From: SXOA01 sp051004015
GTDB lineage: Bacteria; Planctomycetota; Planctomycetia; Pirellulales; Pirellulaceae
Assembly (NCBI GenBank): GCA_051004015.1
Contig: JBPCKT010000154.1
Span: forward strand, 35,070-99,069
DNA: 64,000 nucleotides
Direction: 5' to 3'
The position numbers and the translations under genes are program-made. Each line of letters starts with the position of its first letter. The first letter of the stretch is position 1. This document shows, in pieces, positions 50,387-59,884 of this stretch. The notes beneath the pieces are model-generated. The model saw nothing but the letters and a program-made list of their open reading frames with translations. It had not been told where the DNA came from and searched no databases.

Positions 50387-53300
50387 TTACCGAAACGGAT
50401 TCTTCGGCAGCCAGCTTTTCATCCGCTCCATCAGGCCGGGCTTTTCGGCGACTTCGGCCTGGGCGGGTGCGGGCGGAAGGGCCTCAGCGGCGGCGCGTTT
50501 GGCGAAGGGGCCGCGGCGCGGGGGGGAGGCGATAGGCGCGCCAGGAGAGAGTGGTTCCGCGGGCTGGTCGGGCAGTTTCGGGGCGGCGGCGACGCGGGGG
50601 GCGGAGAGGGGAACGTGGTCTTGCAGAAAGCGGCTCCAGTAGCCGTTCAGGAACCGCTCGCAGTCCGCCACCTGGCCGCTGGAAAGTTGAACGTCCGCAG
50701 TGGCGATATTCTTGAGTAGCTCGTCGCGCTCGTTGTCGGCGAACCACAGGTCGTAGATGCTGACTTGGTCAATATACACGTCCCCTTCGCCCATCAGGTC
50801 GAAGCCAATCTGGATGTCGCTCAGGCCGTCAAGCGGCAAGTCCGTGAGCGGGAAGCGGTATGGCGACCACCCCTTCAGGATCGGGCGGACCGGCTGGCCA
50901 TCCTCGCTGGCCCCGATGTTGGCCCGGCGATAGAAGCTCTTGCCGTCCAGCTTCCCTTCGACCGCGAGGCGAAGCTTCGGCTGCTTGCGGGGGTCGTCCA
51001 CTCGCACCCAGGCCAGCAGCGAGAGCCGCCCGGTCTTGGGAGCGGGGAACGGATTGCTGCGGACCCAAATGATCGGTGCGGCCGTTTTGCCGGCGGCGTT
51101 TGGAACGGGAGTGCTGACCAGATGGAGCGAAGCGGCGCTCTTGTAGCCCTGCGTTTCGTCGATGCTGACTTCGATTCCCGGCCCCGCTGCATGAGTCCAA
51201 CCGGGAAGGCGGCCGGCTTCGTGCGGCAGCTCGAAGGAGGGATTGGCCAGCACGTCCCGCGGCTGCGGCTCACGGAGGGCGCTGGCCCGGATGCGGGCTT
51301 CGCGGAGGCGGTCCCGCAGGGCCGGTTCGGCCGGTTCAGAGAGCGTCACCCGCCAGGTCGCCAGTTTCACCTTACCGCTGGAGAGCTCGCCGCCGACCAG
51401 GTCGTATGCCTGCATTTCCATGGTCCAGACGCTGCGCGACGCCTGCCGCTTCAGTTTGCCGGGACGGTCGGCGGCGTACGAGTCTAATTGGAAGATTTCG
51501 GGGCACTCCATTTCCAACTCCACCTTTAGCGGCCAGGGAGAGTCGTTGACCACGTAAAACCAGGTCTTGTTGCCACGGGTGAGTGACCGGACGACAAGCG
51601 GCTCACCGGCGGATTCGCCTGCGGGGAGCGTGAGCGTGCGAAAGTTCTCCGCGGGAAGGCGGCGATAAACGCCGGTGACGCTGGCGAGCGTATGCTCCTG
51701 TCCCATCGGCAGCGTCCAGCCGCCGGAGAGGAGCGTTTGTACGTCCCCCACGGCCAGGCTGTGCACGAGGGGCTGACGGGCGAGGTCGCCGGCGGGAGCG
51801 ATGGGGGGGACAAAAAGGGTGTGCGTCTTGTCCGGGCCAAACGGGCTCTGCTTGTCGAAGCCCGGCAGCTTGAGAGGCGAAGGAGCATAGAAATGGAGCG
51901 CAGCGGCAGCGGGGCGGGCGAAGAGCGCGTCGAGCTCGGCTGTATTGTTCCACTGGGCATGGAGGTTGTGCCCCGCCGACGAGTTGGCGACCAGTCGTTG
52001 CGGTCGCGGGATGATGATGTTCGGCTGCCCGGCAAAGCGCTGCGGGTCGAGGCCGAAAACGAGGAGCGGATCCCGCACTTCGGCCGACTGCGGCAGTGCC
52101 GGCCGCAGCAGTTGCTCCAGTTGCCGCGTGGCAAAGAGCTCGCTGGTGTTCAGGTAGAGCTTCGCTCCCGCATGGGTGCGGGCGATGTCCGCGTCCATCT
52201 CGCGGTACAGGGTCGCCAGTTGTTCGGCCCGCCAGTCATTCCACGGGCGCAAGCCGTCGGCCGACCGCACCAGCCGCAGGCGGGCGTCAAACCGCCGCTC
52301 CCCTTCATCGCGGAGGCTGAGGCTGGACGCATCGAGGAAGCGGTTGAAGGTGGCGTCATCCAGGCTGGTGGCATCATCCGGCAAAACGCCGTATCCTTCC
52401 GTTGATAGTTGAATGGAGACGCCGCCGAAGGAGGGATGATGGCCGTACCGCTGGGCAATTTCCTGCACGACGTTGCGCATGGCTTGCTGCACGCGGGGGT
52501 CGAGCGGGTTGTAGTGCCGGCCTTCTCCCTGGCGGGACTTTTGCCGCGGAACGACGGGGCGACCATCGGGACCAATGGGAATGATGCCCCTGGCATCGGA
52601 GGTCTCATCGCGGAGCAGCCCTTCGAGTTCCGGCAATGGCGTCGTGAACCTCGCGGCGGGAATGAACTGAATGCCCGCCCGGTCGCACATCCGCAGCAGC
52701 ATTTCCACCACGTCCTTCCGCTGCGGATCCTGGCCGGTTTCAAAGAATGTGCCGCCGTCGAATTGGGGCGTCGGCTGCAGGACGGTGCTGGGATAGAGGG
52801 AGCTCCCTTCGCCCGCCACGGAGAGGACCACTCCGTTGCGGCCGGTATGCTCCAGATACTCCACGAGGCGCTTCCCCGCGAGATAGAACGTCAGCCAATC
52901 CCGGCGGCTGCGGCCGGTCGCTTCATCGACCGCCTCGGGGGCGGAAAAACTCTCGCATAGCAGCGGCCGGTCCAGCGATGCCGCTAAGAGTCTGGGCGGC
53001 GCTGCCGGCGTGATGCGAGCCGCTTCCAACTCGCGCGGGCCGGCGAGGACGCGAATTTTTCCAAAGAACGCCGCGGTGTCCTCCCGCCGATTCGCCAGCA
53101 GCACCAGCGGCGATTTGGTTTGCGGCCAGAAGATGATTTTGTGCCTGCGCATCTCCCCGCGCGCGTCGGTTGCCGGCCGCGAAACGTCGATGCCAGTGTC
53201 CACGCTGATGGGGGTCACCTCGCCGGCGCTGTTGGGCTCCACAATGCTGACCTGCAAGGTCTGCGGCAGGTCATTGGGGTAGATCACCTCCAGAATGTGC

Positions 53301-54442
53301 GGCATGCCGATGCTGGTGAGCGACAGTGGATAGGCCTGCCAGGCACCGCCTGCGAGCTCCACCAGCGATTGATCCAGGTGCGGACGGATTTTCGGCTGCT
53401 GGCTGCCGTAGGTCTGCTGTCCGAGGCCGGGAATCGTGAGGCCGGGGATTTTGGCCACCGAGGGAATTGCGATCATCTTCTCCCACCACCGCGGGCTGCT
53501 GGGGTCGAACTCCAGCACGCTCTCCCAACTCATCGGCTCGCCGGTCAGCGACCCGAAAGGGTTCAGCAAGTAGTCGGTCTTCCGGGAGGTTTTCACCTGC
53601 TCCAGCACCACCACTTGCACCCGCCGCTCGGCGATCGCCTTCCCCTTCACCAGCAGCGTCGTAATCCGCTTGGGATAAAGGGCGAGGCGAATGTCGTACA
53701 CCCCTTCGCTCTGCGGCATCGGGATGACGAAGGGGGTGTCCCCCTCGGGCTCTCCCGCCACGTTCGTCCGCAGCTCGCGCTCGTCCGCGGAGACTTCGTC
53801 GGTAGTGCGAGCGTAGGTGAGAGAAGCGGTGAGTACATAGGTGGTGCTTGGGGCGAGCTCCAACGGGCGCGGCGTGACGGAGAACTCGAATTTCTCACCG
53901 GTGGAGAAGACCAGGCTGTCCCTCGCGTAAGACACTGGCAACTGATCTCCCGGCTGACGCTGGATGAGGACGCGGTTCTTCTGCTCGTCGAGGTTCTGCT
54001 GCTGAAGGGCGCGGGCGGCTTTGGCGATTTCAATCTCGACGGCGGGCAAGGGCTGGCCATCGCGGCCGATGAATTCAACGATGAGTCGAGCTTGCGACGG
54101 CGCTTCGATGGTGATGTCGCAGCCGTCGTACGTCCGCGGCGAGCGCGAGGCAACGCGCAGGTCACCTTGCTCGGTAAGCCACATCGAGCCGGGCGTATCC
54201 GCTTCCAGGCCGAGCGGCGCGAACTCCAGAATCCGCCCCTCGCTCAACCGAATCGTTCCGTGCCAGGCCCGGCTTTCGCCGCCTCCCCAGGCGAGACGCA
54301 GGCGGATCCCACTATCCTGAATGAGCACCTGCCCACGTTCCTGAGCAATCGCCCCAGCCGATAGCAGGCATAGGCCAAGCCAGGCAAGCGCGACAAGCCA
54401 GCGCGTGCGCTGGGGCAGTAGGGGACTTCCTTGTCCGGCCAT
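50387..54442 (-). CDS. Giant exported glycoside-hydrolase-like (GHL10-type) protein
   Basis: About 1351 residues with a signal peptide (WLVALAWLGLCLLSAGAIAQ). An N-terminal beta-rich half is followed by a TIM-barrel-like region near residues 540-800: LTFYLAGKRLVEYLEHTGRNG, IQFIPAARFTTPLPELEGLL, HYNPLDPRVQQAMRNVVQ and YGHHPSFGGVSIQLSTEGYG, like family 10 glycosyl-hydrolase-like proteins. A carbohydrate-binding-like jelly roll (LANPSFELPHEAGRLPGW...) and a Pro-rich tail ending ERMKSWLPKNPFR follow. Catalysis unproven. Downstream of the esterase and pseudo-sulfatase genes. Confidence 0.75.
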   Translation of the reverse strand: MAGQGSPLLPQRTRWLVALAWLGLCLLSAGAIAQERGQVLIQDSGIRLRLAWGGGESRAWHGTIRLSEGRILEFAPLGLEADTPGSMWLTEQGDLRVASRSPRTYDGCDITIEAPSQARLIVEFIGRDGQPLPAVEIEIAKAARALQQQNLDEQKNRVLIQRQPGDQLPVSYARDSLVFSTGEKFEFSVTPRPLELAPSTTYVLTASLTYARTTDEVSADERELRTNVAGEPEGDTPFVIPMPQSEGVYDIRLALYPKRITTLLVKGKAIAERRVQVVVLEQVKTSRKTDYLLNPFGSLTGEPMSWESVLEFDPSSPRWWEKMIAIPSVAKIPGLTIPGLGQQTYGSQQPKIRPHLDQSLVELAGGAWQAYPLSLTSIGMPHILEVIYPNDLPQTLQVSIVEPNSAGEVTPISVDTGIDVSRPATDARGEMRRHKIIFWPQTKSPLVLLANRREDTAAFFGKIRVLAGPRELEAARITPAAPPRLLAASLDRPLLCESFSAPEAVDEATGRSRRDWLTFYLAGKRLVEYLEHTGRNGVVLSVAGEGSSLYPSTVLQPTPQFDGGTFFETGQDPQRKDVVEMLLRMCDRAGIQFIPAARFTTPLPELEGLLRDETSDARGIIPIGPDGRPVVPRQKSRQGEGRHYNPLDPRVQQAMRNVVQEIAQRYGHHPSFGGVSIQLSTEGYGVLPDDATSLDDATFNRFLDASSLSLRDEGERRFDARLRLVRSADGLRPWNDWRAEQLATLYREMDADIARTHAGAKLYLNTSELFATRQLEQLLRPALPQSAEVRDPLLVFGLDPQRFAGQPNIIIPRPQRLVANSSAGHNLHAQWNNTAELDALFARPAAAALHFYAPSPLKLPGFDKQSPFGPDKTHTLFVPPIAPAGDLARQPLVHSLAVGDVQTLLSGGWTLPMGQEHTLASVTGVYRRLPAENFRTLTLPAGESAGEPLVVRSLTRGNKTWFYVVNDSPWPLKVELEMECPEIFQLDSYAADRPGKLKRQASRSVWTMEMQAYDLVGGELSSGKVKLATWRVTLSEPAEPALRDRLREARIRASALREPQPRDVLANPSFELPHEAGRLPGWTHAAGPGIEVSIDETQGYKSAASLHLVSTPVPNAAGKTAAPIIWVRSNPFPAPKTGRLSLLAWVRVDDPRKQPKLRLAVEGKLDGKSFYRRANIGASEDGQPVRPILKGWSPYRFPLTDLPLDGLSDIQIGFDLMGEGDVYIDQVSIYDLWFADNERDELLKNIATADVQLSSGQVADCERFLNGYWSRFLQDHVPLSAPRVAAAPKLPDQPAEPLSPGAPIASPPRRGPFAKRAAAEALPPAPAQAEVAEKPGLMERMKSWLPKNPFR

Positions 54443-54595
54443 GGGATCCGCGAGGGATACGTAGCGGTTAAGCAGCTCTCTTCCCGCCATCCTGGCCGGG
54501 ACGAGGGCCGATGAAAAGTGAGTTTCGGACCGGGGATTATAGGGAGGAGAGGGGCATTCCCCCTACAGGGAAATCGTGGCGATGCTAGCACGCAC

Positions 54596-55828
54596 CTATC
54601 GCCACTGATTGGAAAGAGTTTCGGCGAGCGATGCCAACTCGGCCAGCCTCCCATCGCGCGCGGAATGCTCGAAGGCATCCAGCGAGGCTCGTAACTCCTC
54701 GGCAACGTCGGCGGCTCGGCTGGCTACTTCGTTCACCTCCCAGCGGTCATCGGACTTGGCAAAAAGCTCGATCTTTGGTTCGTCGTCACCCTGTCGAACC
54801 TCTCGCAGGAACCAGGCCGGCGTGCGAATGGCTCTCTCTCCCGTCGCCACCGCGCAGGCGATGTCTCGCGGCGGATGGTCCCGACCCTCGGCAATCTCCA
54901 AGAGCAGCGACGGACTGCCGGGGACAAACTGTGCGCGGAGCAAGTCATACAGGTCGCCCGGCTGGATGAGTTCTTGTGTTCTCATAAGCGCGCCGCTTCC
55001 TCGCGGCAGCCGAAAGATGAGCGGCACGTTCAGGACTTCGCCGTAAAGCGCATCCTCCACCGGTCCGATCTGCCCATGCTCACCCAGCGGATAGCCGCGG
55101 GGAGAGGTGCAGGCGAAGAGCGTACCTTGCGCTGTTCTATGTTCCTCGACTGCATCCAGAAGCGCGCCGAGGCAGAGGTCCATCACCGTGACCTGGCCGG
55201 CATAGGCATGGACGTACCGCAGCAATTCATCGGGGTCGAAACGGCCTTCCGTTTTGATATGGGGCGGCGCTGTGAAGTCTCCCGGCTGCGGATCCTCTTC
55301 ATCGCGAAAGGCATTGCGGTATTCCAGCGGCGCGTCCCAAGCTCCCGAAATGCCCCGGGAGTGAATCCAGAGCAGGTATGGCTCCCGCTGCCGGGCAACG
55401 ACCTCCATCGCCGTCTGCGTCAGCCGGGCAATCTGCGTCTGGTCAATCTCCGTCGCCGGTGCCGCCACCTCTTCCGCCGGCAGCAGCATTTTTTCGGCGA
55501 ATCCAGCCGCCAGCGGATGTTCCGCCAAGCGCGGTTCATCGGTCAGCAGCATGGTCTTCAGACCTGCTTTCGCGGCCACTGACATGATTGTTTCGTCGGC
55601 TGGCCTACCGTCCATCGCATGTCTGCCGGTCCAATACGACCGACATACCGTCTCGAGCGTCAGCGAATCGCTTACGGCAAACTCGCACAGCAGCCCCTCG
55701 CTCGCTAGCCGATTGCAGCTCTGCGTCTCAACCCACGTATTGCCGTAGGGACCCAGGAAGCCGCTGCCGAGGCGGTCGACAACAAAAATGATGGCGCTAT
55801 TGGTCATTGGTGCTTGGTGATTCGTCAT
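54596..55828 (-). CDS. Degenerate sulfatase-family protein (probable pseudoenzyme)
   Basis: A 410-residue protein with the alkaline phosphatase/sulfatase fold (IIFVVDRLGSGFLGPYGN, TWVETQSCNRLASEG, WTGRHAMDG). The key residues are lost: the formylglycine Cys of C-x-P-S-R maps to L58 in SLTLETVCRSYWTGR; the paired Asp near the N-terminus is V-D; and the SDHG metal motif is S-P-R-G at 242-245 (CTSPRGYPLGEHG). Sulfate ester hydrolysis is therefore unlikely. ATG at 55828 overlaps the upstream esterase stop (ATGA). The first ten residues come from a dispersed repeat. Confidence 0.82.
   Translation of the reverse strand: MTNHQAPMTNSAIIFVVDRLGSGFLGPYGNTWVETQSCNRLASEGLLCEFAVSDSLTLETVCRSYWTGRHAMDGRPADETIMSVAAKAGLKTMLLTDEPRLAEHPLAAGFAEKMLLPAEEVAAPATEIDQTQIARLTQTAMEVVARQREPYLLWIHSRGISGAWDAPLEYRNAFRDEEDPQPGDFTAPPHIKTEGRFDPDELLRYVHAYAGQVTVMDLCLGALLDAVEEHRTAQGTLFACTSPRGYPLGEHGQIGPVEDALYGEVLNVPLIFRLPRGSGALMRTQELIQPGDLYDLLRAQFVPGSPSLLLEIAEGRDHPPRDIACAVATGERAIRTPAWFLREVRQGDDEPKIELFAKSDDRWEVNEVASRAADVAEELRASLDAFEHSARDGRLAELASLAETLSNQWR
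55803..55828 (-). repeat. Short repeat-like sequence at the esterase/pseudo-sulfatase junction
   Basis: Minus-strand ATGACGAATCACCAAGCACC then AATGAC, an internally repetitive AATGACCAA-type run. It contains the stop codon of the esterase gene and encodes MTNHQAPMTN of the next protein. I know such runs as a common intergenic motif in planctomycetes; no second copy was seen here. Confidence 0.5.
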
Positions 55829-57843
55829 TTTCCATTCACCTTCCACTGTTCATCAAAAAACCCCGCCTCCACCACCCTCCCCGATGCATTCGAATCCGAC
55901 GGCACGGTGATGTCAATCGCGGCCCAGTCAGGGAGCTTGGGAGTCTGGTTCGAGTTGGTGCTGTCGTGCCCCTCGCGGAAAGTGAGGCCGGAGTTGAGGA
56001 CGACGTATTTTGTGCCGTCGTCGGGGCTTGGATAAATCAAAACCGGGACCGTCGTTGCCGCATCGTAGCTCTTACCGCCAAGCGACCACGTTTTCTCTTT
56101 CCACTCCACCGGCAGTTCCTTTTGCCATTTCGCAAGCAACAGGTTGGAATCAACGTCTCCCCATAGCAAAAAATTGTCCGTCGTCGGCACGTCATCCGCT
56201 TTAGCGAGCTCCTCCAGCACGTCTTTGTCGGTCTTCACCGTCAACTCGCCGCGCATCAGCGCCCGCCAGCGAGCGAGCTGATGCTCGCTTTCCTGCTTCA
56301 CCCAGGCCGCCACCTTTTCGTGCTTGGACTTGCCGGTGGGCATGACGACCACGACCCTTCCATTGCCGGTGAAGGCGTCGTCAATCGGCCCATGCACGTA
56401 TTCGTTCTTCCCAAACCGCGCGTTAAGCTGCTTCAACTCCTTCCAATGACCTTCGCTGCGAGCGAGAAACGCAGCCGGCTGGCCGTCCTCGCTGGTCTTG
56501 AGCGGCGACTTGATGACGAGCTTGTCGCCGTCGATGACAATCTCAACGCCCTTCATGTCCTCGAATGGGAATAATGATAACTCCGCGATGTTCTTCGTCG
56601 TCACCTCAATCTTGTTCTTCCCCACCAGCTTCGCGTCGATCCGGCTGTCGACCCAATGCTCCGTCAGCCGCTCGGCGTTGACCCAGTGCATGTAGGGATA
56701 GGCCAGCGTGCGTGTTTGCAAGTGGACTTCCCGCGGCATGTCCGGCTGCTGCTGCTTCACAATGCCATCCAGGCGGGCCAGCAGCTTATCCAGCGTCTTG
56801 GGCTCGTACTTGTGCTCGACGCCGGGACCAATGAGATGCTCCAGCTTGCGGCCTTCGGCGAGGAAGGCCTCCTCCATGACTTGAGCGGCTTGAATTTGCT
56901 TGTCGTTCTCGCCGCTGTAAGCGATTGTCGGCAGGTTAAAGAGGTTCCGTGTGTAGCAGGGCACGTCATAGAGCCCCCACAACTTCTGCTCGTACCACGG
57001 CGGAAAGTCCTCGGGCTTGAGCTTGCGGTAGCGAGCGGTCTCCGCAAAGCCGGCACCCGGACTGACGGCGCAAAAGTCGAAAGCATTGTGAGCGCCGTAG
57101 TGCCAGGCTCCGGCGCCACCCATCGAGAAGCCGATGAGCACGATGCGGTGCGAATCGATGTTGTAGCGATTGGTCACATCGAGAATCGCTTCGGTGATGT
57201 CCGTCTCGCCGGCAAACTTGAACCCCACGCACTGCCGGCCAAAGGGATGCAGCACGATGGCCTCTGGAGGAGCAATCTGCCCAATCTTGAGCATCCGCTC
57301 ATGGATGAAGTGCAGGTTCGTCTGCTTGTCCCCGCGACCATGCAGCCAGACATAGAGCGGACAGGGTTTTTCAAAATCATGCCCCGCCGGAATCACCAGC
57401 CCATACGGCTGCGGCGTTTCATCGGGGGAAAGCTCGGGCGTATACCCCGCCACGATCAGCCCGGTCTTGCCGTCCACCCAGGGAGATTTCTCCTTAGCCA
57501 CCGCATTCACCCGCTTCTCGGCCTCATCGAGCAAGGCCGTCGCCTTCGCCAGATCCTTCGGATCATAAAACTCACGGAACTCCAAGGCAAACTCCACCGC
57601 CAGCAGGAAAACTTCAATATCCGCATCTTGGTCCGCCGAAAGCGTGAACTTCTCCTGCTTCTCCTTCGCCAGCGCCAATTCGCGGATTTTTTCAATCCGT
57701 GCTTCGAGCCTTTCCTGCTCCTCTACGGGAAGTTCGATGCCCTCTGGGGGCAGGACGCGCTTGATGACGGGAGCTTCGGCGAGGGCGGGGCTCCCCAAAG
57801 GGGCTATCATCAAGAGTGGTAATACCAAAAGTCGCATTCGCAT
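55825..57843 (-). CDS. Exported alpha/beta-hydrolase (esterase/peptidase-like)
   Basis: A 672-residue protein with a signal peptide (RLLVLPLLMIAPLGSPALA). After a helical N-terminal region comes an alpha/beta-hydrolase core: PCPLYVWLHGRGD (oxyanion region), nucleophile elbow GFSMGGAG with S240, PTIAYSGENDKQ (acid) and GVEHKYEP (likely His). The C-terminal about 290 residues form an extra domain of unknown fold. Related to planctomycete prolyl-oligopeptidase-like esterases. Overlaps the pseudo-sulfatase start by four bases, so the two are coupled. Confidence 0.84.
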   Translation of the reverse strand: MRMRLLVLPLLMIAPLGSPALAEAPVIKRVLPPEGIELPVEEQERLEARIEKIRELALAKEKQEKFTLSADQDADIEVFLLAVEFALEFREFYDPKDLAKATALLDEAEKRVNAVAKEKSPWVDGKTGLIVAGYTPELSPDETPQPYGLVIPAGHDFEKPCPLYVWLHGRGDKQTNLHFIHERMLKIGQIAPPEAIVLHPFGRQCVGFKFAGETDITEAILDVTNRYNIDSHRIVLIGFSMGGAGAWHYGAHNAFDFCAVSPGAGFAETARYRKLKPEDFPPWYEQKLWGLYDVPCYTRNLFNLPTIAYSGENDKQIQAAQVMEEAFLAEGRKLEHLIGPGVEHKYEPKTLDKLLARLDGIVKQQQPDMPREVHLQTRTLAYPYMHWVNAERLTEHWVDSRIDAKLVGKNKIEVTTKNIAELSLFPFEDMKGVEIVIDGDKLVIKSPLKTSEDGQPAAFLARSEGHWKELKQLNARFGKNEYVHGPIDDAFTGNGRVVVVMPTGKSKHEKVAAWVKQESEHQLARWRALMRGELTVKTDKDVLEELAKADDVPTTDNFLLWGDVDSNLLLAKWQKELPVEWKEKTWSLGGKSYDAATTVPVLIYPSPDDGTKYVVLNSGLTFREGHDSTNSNQTPKLPDWAAIDITVPSDSNASGRVVEAGFFDEQWKVNGK

Positions 57844-58256
57844 GGATCCCTTTCGCTTTCTTCAGAGTGAGAACGGAGTGGGGTTTCCAGCCTAGAGACA
57901 GTCAGTATAGGAATTAACAAGGGCCTCATCTATGTCTGAGTCGCTCTCGCCAGGTGCGCTAGATGATGATCTCGCGGTCACGCTTGCTCAGACACTCGCT
58001 GCCGCCAATCGTGCTGCAAGGCAGGCCGAGGTTGAACCGACTGGCAGGTTGGTGACGATTACTCAGATCAGCGACGACAGGCTTACCTGGCGAATCCATT
58101 AGCTGCCGACGGGGGAGTGTTCTTGAGGGCAGTGCTGCATGAACATCAGCGAACCGGACGTCGCCGCCCGACGGAACTCGACTCCCGGACGGGGCGTGTA
58201 GGTGCTGGGGCGTGAAATGGAGAGTATCAGCGACTCGTGTCGCGTCTCGACACGCC
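57844..58256. other. Intergenic region upstream of the esterase operon
   Basis: About 410 bases between the esterase and lpxA genes, both on the minus strand. It holds one short plus-strand frame (57932-58102) and a small 7-bp hairpin (58236-58254, loop CGTCT) just beyond the lpxA stop, perhaps a weak transcript end. Confidence 0.5.
57932..58102 (+). CDS. 56-residue protein, unknown
   Basis: ATG to TAG, 56 residues. An N-terminal helix (GALDDDLAVTLAQTLAAANR) is followed by a short strand pair (GRLVTITQISDDRLTWRIH). AAGGG lies nine bases before the ATG. Composition is protein-like, but length is short and no family is recognised. Confidence 0.42.
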   Translation: MSESLSPGALDDDLAVTLAQTLAAANRAARQAEVEPTGRLVTITQISDDRLTWRIH

Positions 58257-59126
58257 CTACGCGGCTTCCGTCGTCCGCGCGGGGGATGCTTCGCCAATTT
58301 CGTCGGCCACAGCGGGTTCGGCGATTTTGAGCATGGCTTTGCGGCTGATGCGCCGCTCCTGGACGAAGCCCCGCTTGCCGGATTTGAGGAAGTCGTGATA
58401 GAGAGCCGCGGGGCCGGCGGTGAAGTCGCGGGCGAGATGCTCCAGGACCTCGCTCCAGCGGAGTCCCCGGCGATAAATGACGCGGTAGGCCGCCTTCAGT
58501 TGCAACATGTCATCCGCGGTGAACCCGTTGCGGCGGAGGCCAATTTGATTGAGGCCGATGATTTGGGCCTGGGCACCCTCGACGAGGACATAGTGCGGTA
58601 CGTCCTGCGTGATGCGAGACTGGGCACCGATCATCACGAAGCGGCCGATGCGGCAGAACTGATGGATGCCGACGCCGCCGCCGATGTAGGCCCGATCCTC
58701 CACCTGCACATGCCCGCCGAGCATGACGTTGTTCACCAGCACGGTGTGGTTGCCGACCCGGCAATCATGGGCGATGTGGGCGGCGACCATGATCAAGTTG
58801 TTGTTGCCGACGGTGGTCACCGCTTCATTGGCATAGCCGCGGTGGAGGGTGGCGTTTTCGCGAATGCGATTGTTGTCGCCGATGACGAGCTTGCCGCCGG
58901 GATCCTGCCGCTGCAAGTGCTGAGCGGCTCCGCCCAGGACTGCTCCTTCGCCAATTTCGTTGCCGCTGCCCAGCACGGTGCGGCTTTTGATGACCACGCG
59001 AGCCTCTAGCCGGCAGCCGTCGCCGACGACGGCGCCAGGCTCGATAATGGTGAAAGGTCCGACATGGACGTCGCTCCCCAATTGCGCGGAGGGATCGACC
59101 AAGGCCGTGGGGTGGATGTGGGGCAC
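58257..59126 (-). CDS. lpxA: Acyl-ACP--UDP-N-acetylglucosamine O-acyltransferase
   Basis: A 289-residue left-handed beta-helix enzyme of lipid A synthesis that moves a 3-hydroxyacyl chain from ACP to UDP-GlcNAc. It begins IHPTALVDPSAQLGSDV. RENATLHRG and VAAHIAHDCRVGNH hold the expected catalytic His; HQFCRIGRFVMIGAQS and LNQIGLRRNGF mark the end of the helix. The last about 25 residues (EPAVADEIGEASPARTTEAA) extend beyond the usual C-terminus. No other lpx gene is nearby. Shows the cell makes lipid A. Confidence 0.95.
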   Translation of the reverse strand: MPHIHPTALVDPSAQLGSDVHVGPFTIIEPGAVVGDGCRLEARVVIKSRTVLGSGNEIGEGAVLGGAAQHLQRQDPGGKLVIGDNNRIRENATLHRGYANEAVTTVGNNNLIMVAAHIAHDCRVGNHTVLVNNVMLGGHVQVEDRAYIGGGVGIHQFCRIGRFVMIGAQSRITQDVPHYVLVEGAQAQIIGLNQIGLRRNGFTADDMLQLKAAYRVIYRRGLRWSEVLEHLARDFTAGPAALYHDFLKSGKRGFVQERRISRKAMLKIAEPAVADEIGEASPARTTEAA

Positions 59127-59317
59127 AGTTGGGTCTCACGTGGCAAGACCATCCGTGGTCCGCCGGGCTCGTGGAAAGGGCCAAATCCTTTGACCGCCTG
59201 GCCCGCGCAGGGTATTCCTGATGCGGGCTGGAGGATTATCGGCATTTTGCCGATTGTGTCGATGCCGAAAATTCTGGGGTGCTAGCGGACGCTTCGAGTC
59301 TGTAAAATGAAGGACCT

Positions 59318-59884
59318 ATGCCTCTGTTTGACCAGCAAAAATGGGACGCCAAATACGCCGTCGCGGCAGACGTGCCGCGCGAGCCATCGGCAGTGCTGCG
59401 CTCGCTCGACGCACTGTTGCCCAGGAGCGGCCGCGCGCTGGACGTCGCCGGCGGCGCAGGGCGCAACGCCATCTGGCTGGCGCAGCGGGGACTGGATGTG
59501 ACGATTGCGGATGTTTCGCCGCTGGGTTTGGCTCTCGCGCGTGAGCGGGCACGAGAAGTCGGCGCGAGCATCACGCCGCTTTGCACGGATCTGGAAGACG
59601 CCCCGCTCTCCGCCGGGCCGTGGGATCTGATCCTCTGCGTCTGTTACCTTTGGCGACCGTTGTACTCGGTATACCCCCGGGTGCTATCACCGGGCGGACT
59701 GCTCGTCGTCATCCAGCCGACGAAGAAGAATTTGGAGCGTCACGCCAAGCCGCCCGCAGGGTTCTTGCTCAATGACGGCGAACTGCCAGGACTGGTGGAG
59801 GGGCTGGAAATCGTTCATTACCACGAGGGCTGGCAAGCCGATGGACGGCATGATGCGGTGGTGGTGGCGCGAAAGCCGGGCTAA
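59318..59884 (+). CDS. Class I SAM-dependent methyltransferase (TehB-like)
   Basis: A 188-residue Rossmann methyltransferase. FDQQKWDAKYAV is followed by motif I GRALDVAGGAGRNAIWLAQRG, VTIADVSPLGLALAR, LCTDLEDAPL, WDLILCVCYLWRPLY and LSPGGLLVVIQPT. The pattern resembles TehB-type small-molecule methyltransferases. Substrate unknown. Its end overlaps the convergent anti-sigma gene by four bases. Confidence 0.9.
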   Translation: MPLFDQQKWDAKYAVAADVPREPSAVLRSLDALLPRSGRALDVAGGAGRNAIWLAQRGLDVTIADVSPLGLALARERAREVGASITPLCTDLEDAPLSAGPWDLILCVCYLWRPLYSVYPRVLSPGGLLVVIQPTKKNLERHAKPPAGFLLNDGELPGLVEGLEIVHYHEGWQADGRHDAVVVARKPG

